Positions 34,609-35,292 of a stretch of DNA of 35,292 nt are shown here, in pieces. Under the pieces are notes generated by a model. That model had not been told where the DNA came from and made no database searches. It was given only the letters and a program-made list of their open reading frames with translations. The DNA comes from Hyphomicrobiales bacterium (GTDB lineage Bacteria > Pseudomonadota > Alphaproteobacteria > Rhizobiales > Rhizobiaceae): positions 1 through 35,292 of the forward strand of contig DUSC01000179.1 in NCBI GenBank assembly GCA_012842935.1, given 5' to 3'. The position numbers and the translations under genes were made by a program. Each line of letters begins with the position of its first letter. Position 1 is the first letter of the stretch.

Positions 34609-35157
34609 GTGATCGAACGAGGCTTCTTCGAACGCACGGCCGTCGAGGTCGCGCGGGACCTGGTGGGTGCAGAACTCCTGGTCGGCGGGGCGGGCGGCAT
34701 CATCGTCGAGACCGAGGCGTACGAGCGCGACGATCCGGCGTCGCACAGCTACCCGGGACGGACCGCGCGCAACGACGCCATGTTCGGCCCGCCGGGCACC
34801 GCCTATGTCTACCGCTCCTACGGCATCCACTGGTGTTTCAACGCGGTATGCCTGCCAGGCAGCGCCGTGCTCATCCGAGCCCTCATGCCGACGATGGGAC
34901 AGGACCTCATGCAGGCGCGCCGCGGCGTCGCCGACCTGCGCCGCCTCTGCTCGGGCCCCGGCCGCGTCGGCCAGGCACTCGGCATCGACCGTTCGCTGGA
35001 CGGCATGCCGCTCGACCGTCCGCCATTCTTCCTTCGCGCGCGCCAGGAAGCCGGCAATGACGTGGCCGCGGGCGCGCGCATCGGCATCAGCAAGGCTGCG
35101 GAACGCCCCTGGCGCTTCGCCTTGCGCGGTTCGCCCTTCATCAGCCGGCGCATCTAG
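34609..35157 (+). CDS. DNA-3-methyladenine glycosylase (MPG/AAG family)
   Basis: A 182-residue alkyladenine DNA glycosylase of the AAG fold, which flips out and removes 3-methyladenine and related bases. Key blocks: FFERTAVEVARDLVGAELL, the active-site IIVETEAYERDDPASHSYPGRTARNDAMFGPPGTAYVYRSYGIHWCFN (Glu is the water-activating residue, and the Tyr/His contact the flipped base), GPGRVGQALGID, and the end KAAERPWRFALRGSPFISRR. I use the GTG at 34609 with GGAGG upstream, but a GTG at 34576 is also in frame. The stop codon, TAG, is part of the CTAG at which the next IS630 element begins. Confidence 0.92.
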   Translation: MIERGFFERTAVEVARDLVGAELLVGGAGGIIVETEAYERDDPASHSYPGRTARNDAMFGPPGTAYVYRSYGIHWCFNAVCLPGSAVLIRALMPTMGQDLMQARRGVADLRRLCSGPGRVGQALGIDRSLDGMPLDRPPFFLRARQEAGNDVAAGARIGISKAAERPWRFALRGSPFISRRI

Positions 35158-35292
35158 AGCCGAATCCCATCACGTTGCATCGTAACCTGCGGCAGCGAAG
35201 TAGTTTCGGCATTCTGCCGGGGTGAAGAGGTCGATGATGCGGCCGATGGCGTTCCAGAGGCCGTCGACGGTGCGCTCGGCGGCCTTTCTGAG
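35154..35292 (-). mobile_element. IS630-family element, transposase 3' end (partial)
   Basis: From the CTAG at 35154 onwards the sequence is an IS630-type end (GAGCCGAATCCCATCACG...) followed by the end of its transposase gene, read from right to left. The element runs past the right edge. It lies in the same orientation as the fragment at 1-135, with its other end at hand there, so the two may be copies of one element. The boundary at CTAG is inferred from the known TA target preference. Confidence 0.7.
35170..35292 (-). CDS. IS630-family transposase, C-terminus (partial)
   Basis: The last 40 residues of the transposase: [20 protein letters not shown], then [19 protein letters not shown] and a stop. 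The ending 'LWNAIGxIxDLFxPxECRNYFxAAGY' is the hallmark C-terminus of IS630-family DDE transposases in Rhizobiales. The DDE residues lie upstream, beyond the window. No frame damage is seen in what is present. Confidence 0.85.
   Translation of the reverse strand, partial: LRKAAERTVDGLWNAIGRIIDLFTPAECRNYFAAAGYDAT

Overview
The window is high-GC DNA of an alphaproteobacterium, most likely of the order Hyphomicrobiales (Rhizobiales; Phyllobacteriaceae-like). This rests on the CP4-like class II EPSP synthase, the hrcA-grpE, rdgB-hemW and rsmI-yraN gene pairs, the TIGR02300 acidic protein next to tRNA-Ala, the DUF2244/nth divergent pair, and several small proteins I know from that order. Both edges lie inside IS630-family elements in the same orientation: a transposase start at the left edge and a transposase end at the right edge. 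The window may therefore be a contig that breaks at repeated IS copies.

Layout. 1-656: IS630 end and a caspase-like gene cut off by it. 786-3032: a cytochrome P450 and a Tat-exported cyclase-family protein. 3120-9678: housekeeping genes (yraN, rsmI, hemW, rdgB, a VOC protein, rph, hrcA, grpE). 9817-16445: a UPF0126 membrane protein, an adenosine kinase-like enzyme, an EI24 membrane protein, a small hypothetical, a DUF2214 membrane protein, nth, DUF2244, an Ada-like alkyltransferase and ribokinase. 16455-18643: aroA, the TIGR02300 protein and tRNA-Ala(GGC).

18829-30442 is the centre of interest: a sulfur-oxidising heterodisulfide-reductase-like (sHdr) system. An ArsR-type regulator with the two-cysteine signature of persulfide sensors (sHdrR) lies next to tRNA-Ala. 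On the opposite strand runs dsrE3A-shdrC1-shdrB1-shdrA-hyp-shdrC2-shdrB2-hyp-lbpA-dsrE2-(FadL-type porin)-tusA. Upstream of it lies a pair made of a degenerate glutamine-amidotransferase-like protein and an sHdr-type lipoate ligase. In the known model, sulfane sulfur is handed between TusA and DsrE proteins and oxidised in the cytoplasm by the sHdr complex, with the lipoate-binding protein LbpA as an essential partner. The ligase would load LbpA with lipoate. I found the same palindrome (ATTC-N8-GAAT type) between the -35 and -10 boxes of both upstream promoters, which suggests one regulon.

30739-35157: a decayed Ku gene next to an intact three-domain LigD, a small conserved protein and a 3-methyladenine DNA glycosylase, then the second IS630 end. 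The sHdr block sits between a tRNA gene and a broken Ku gene, which fits (but does not prove) an acquired island.
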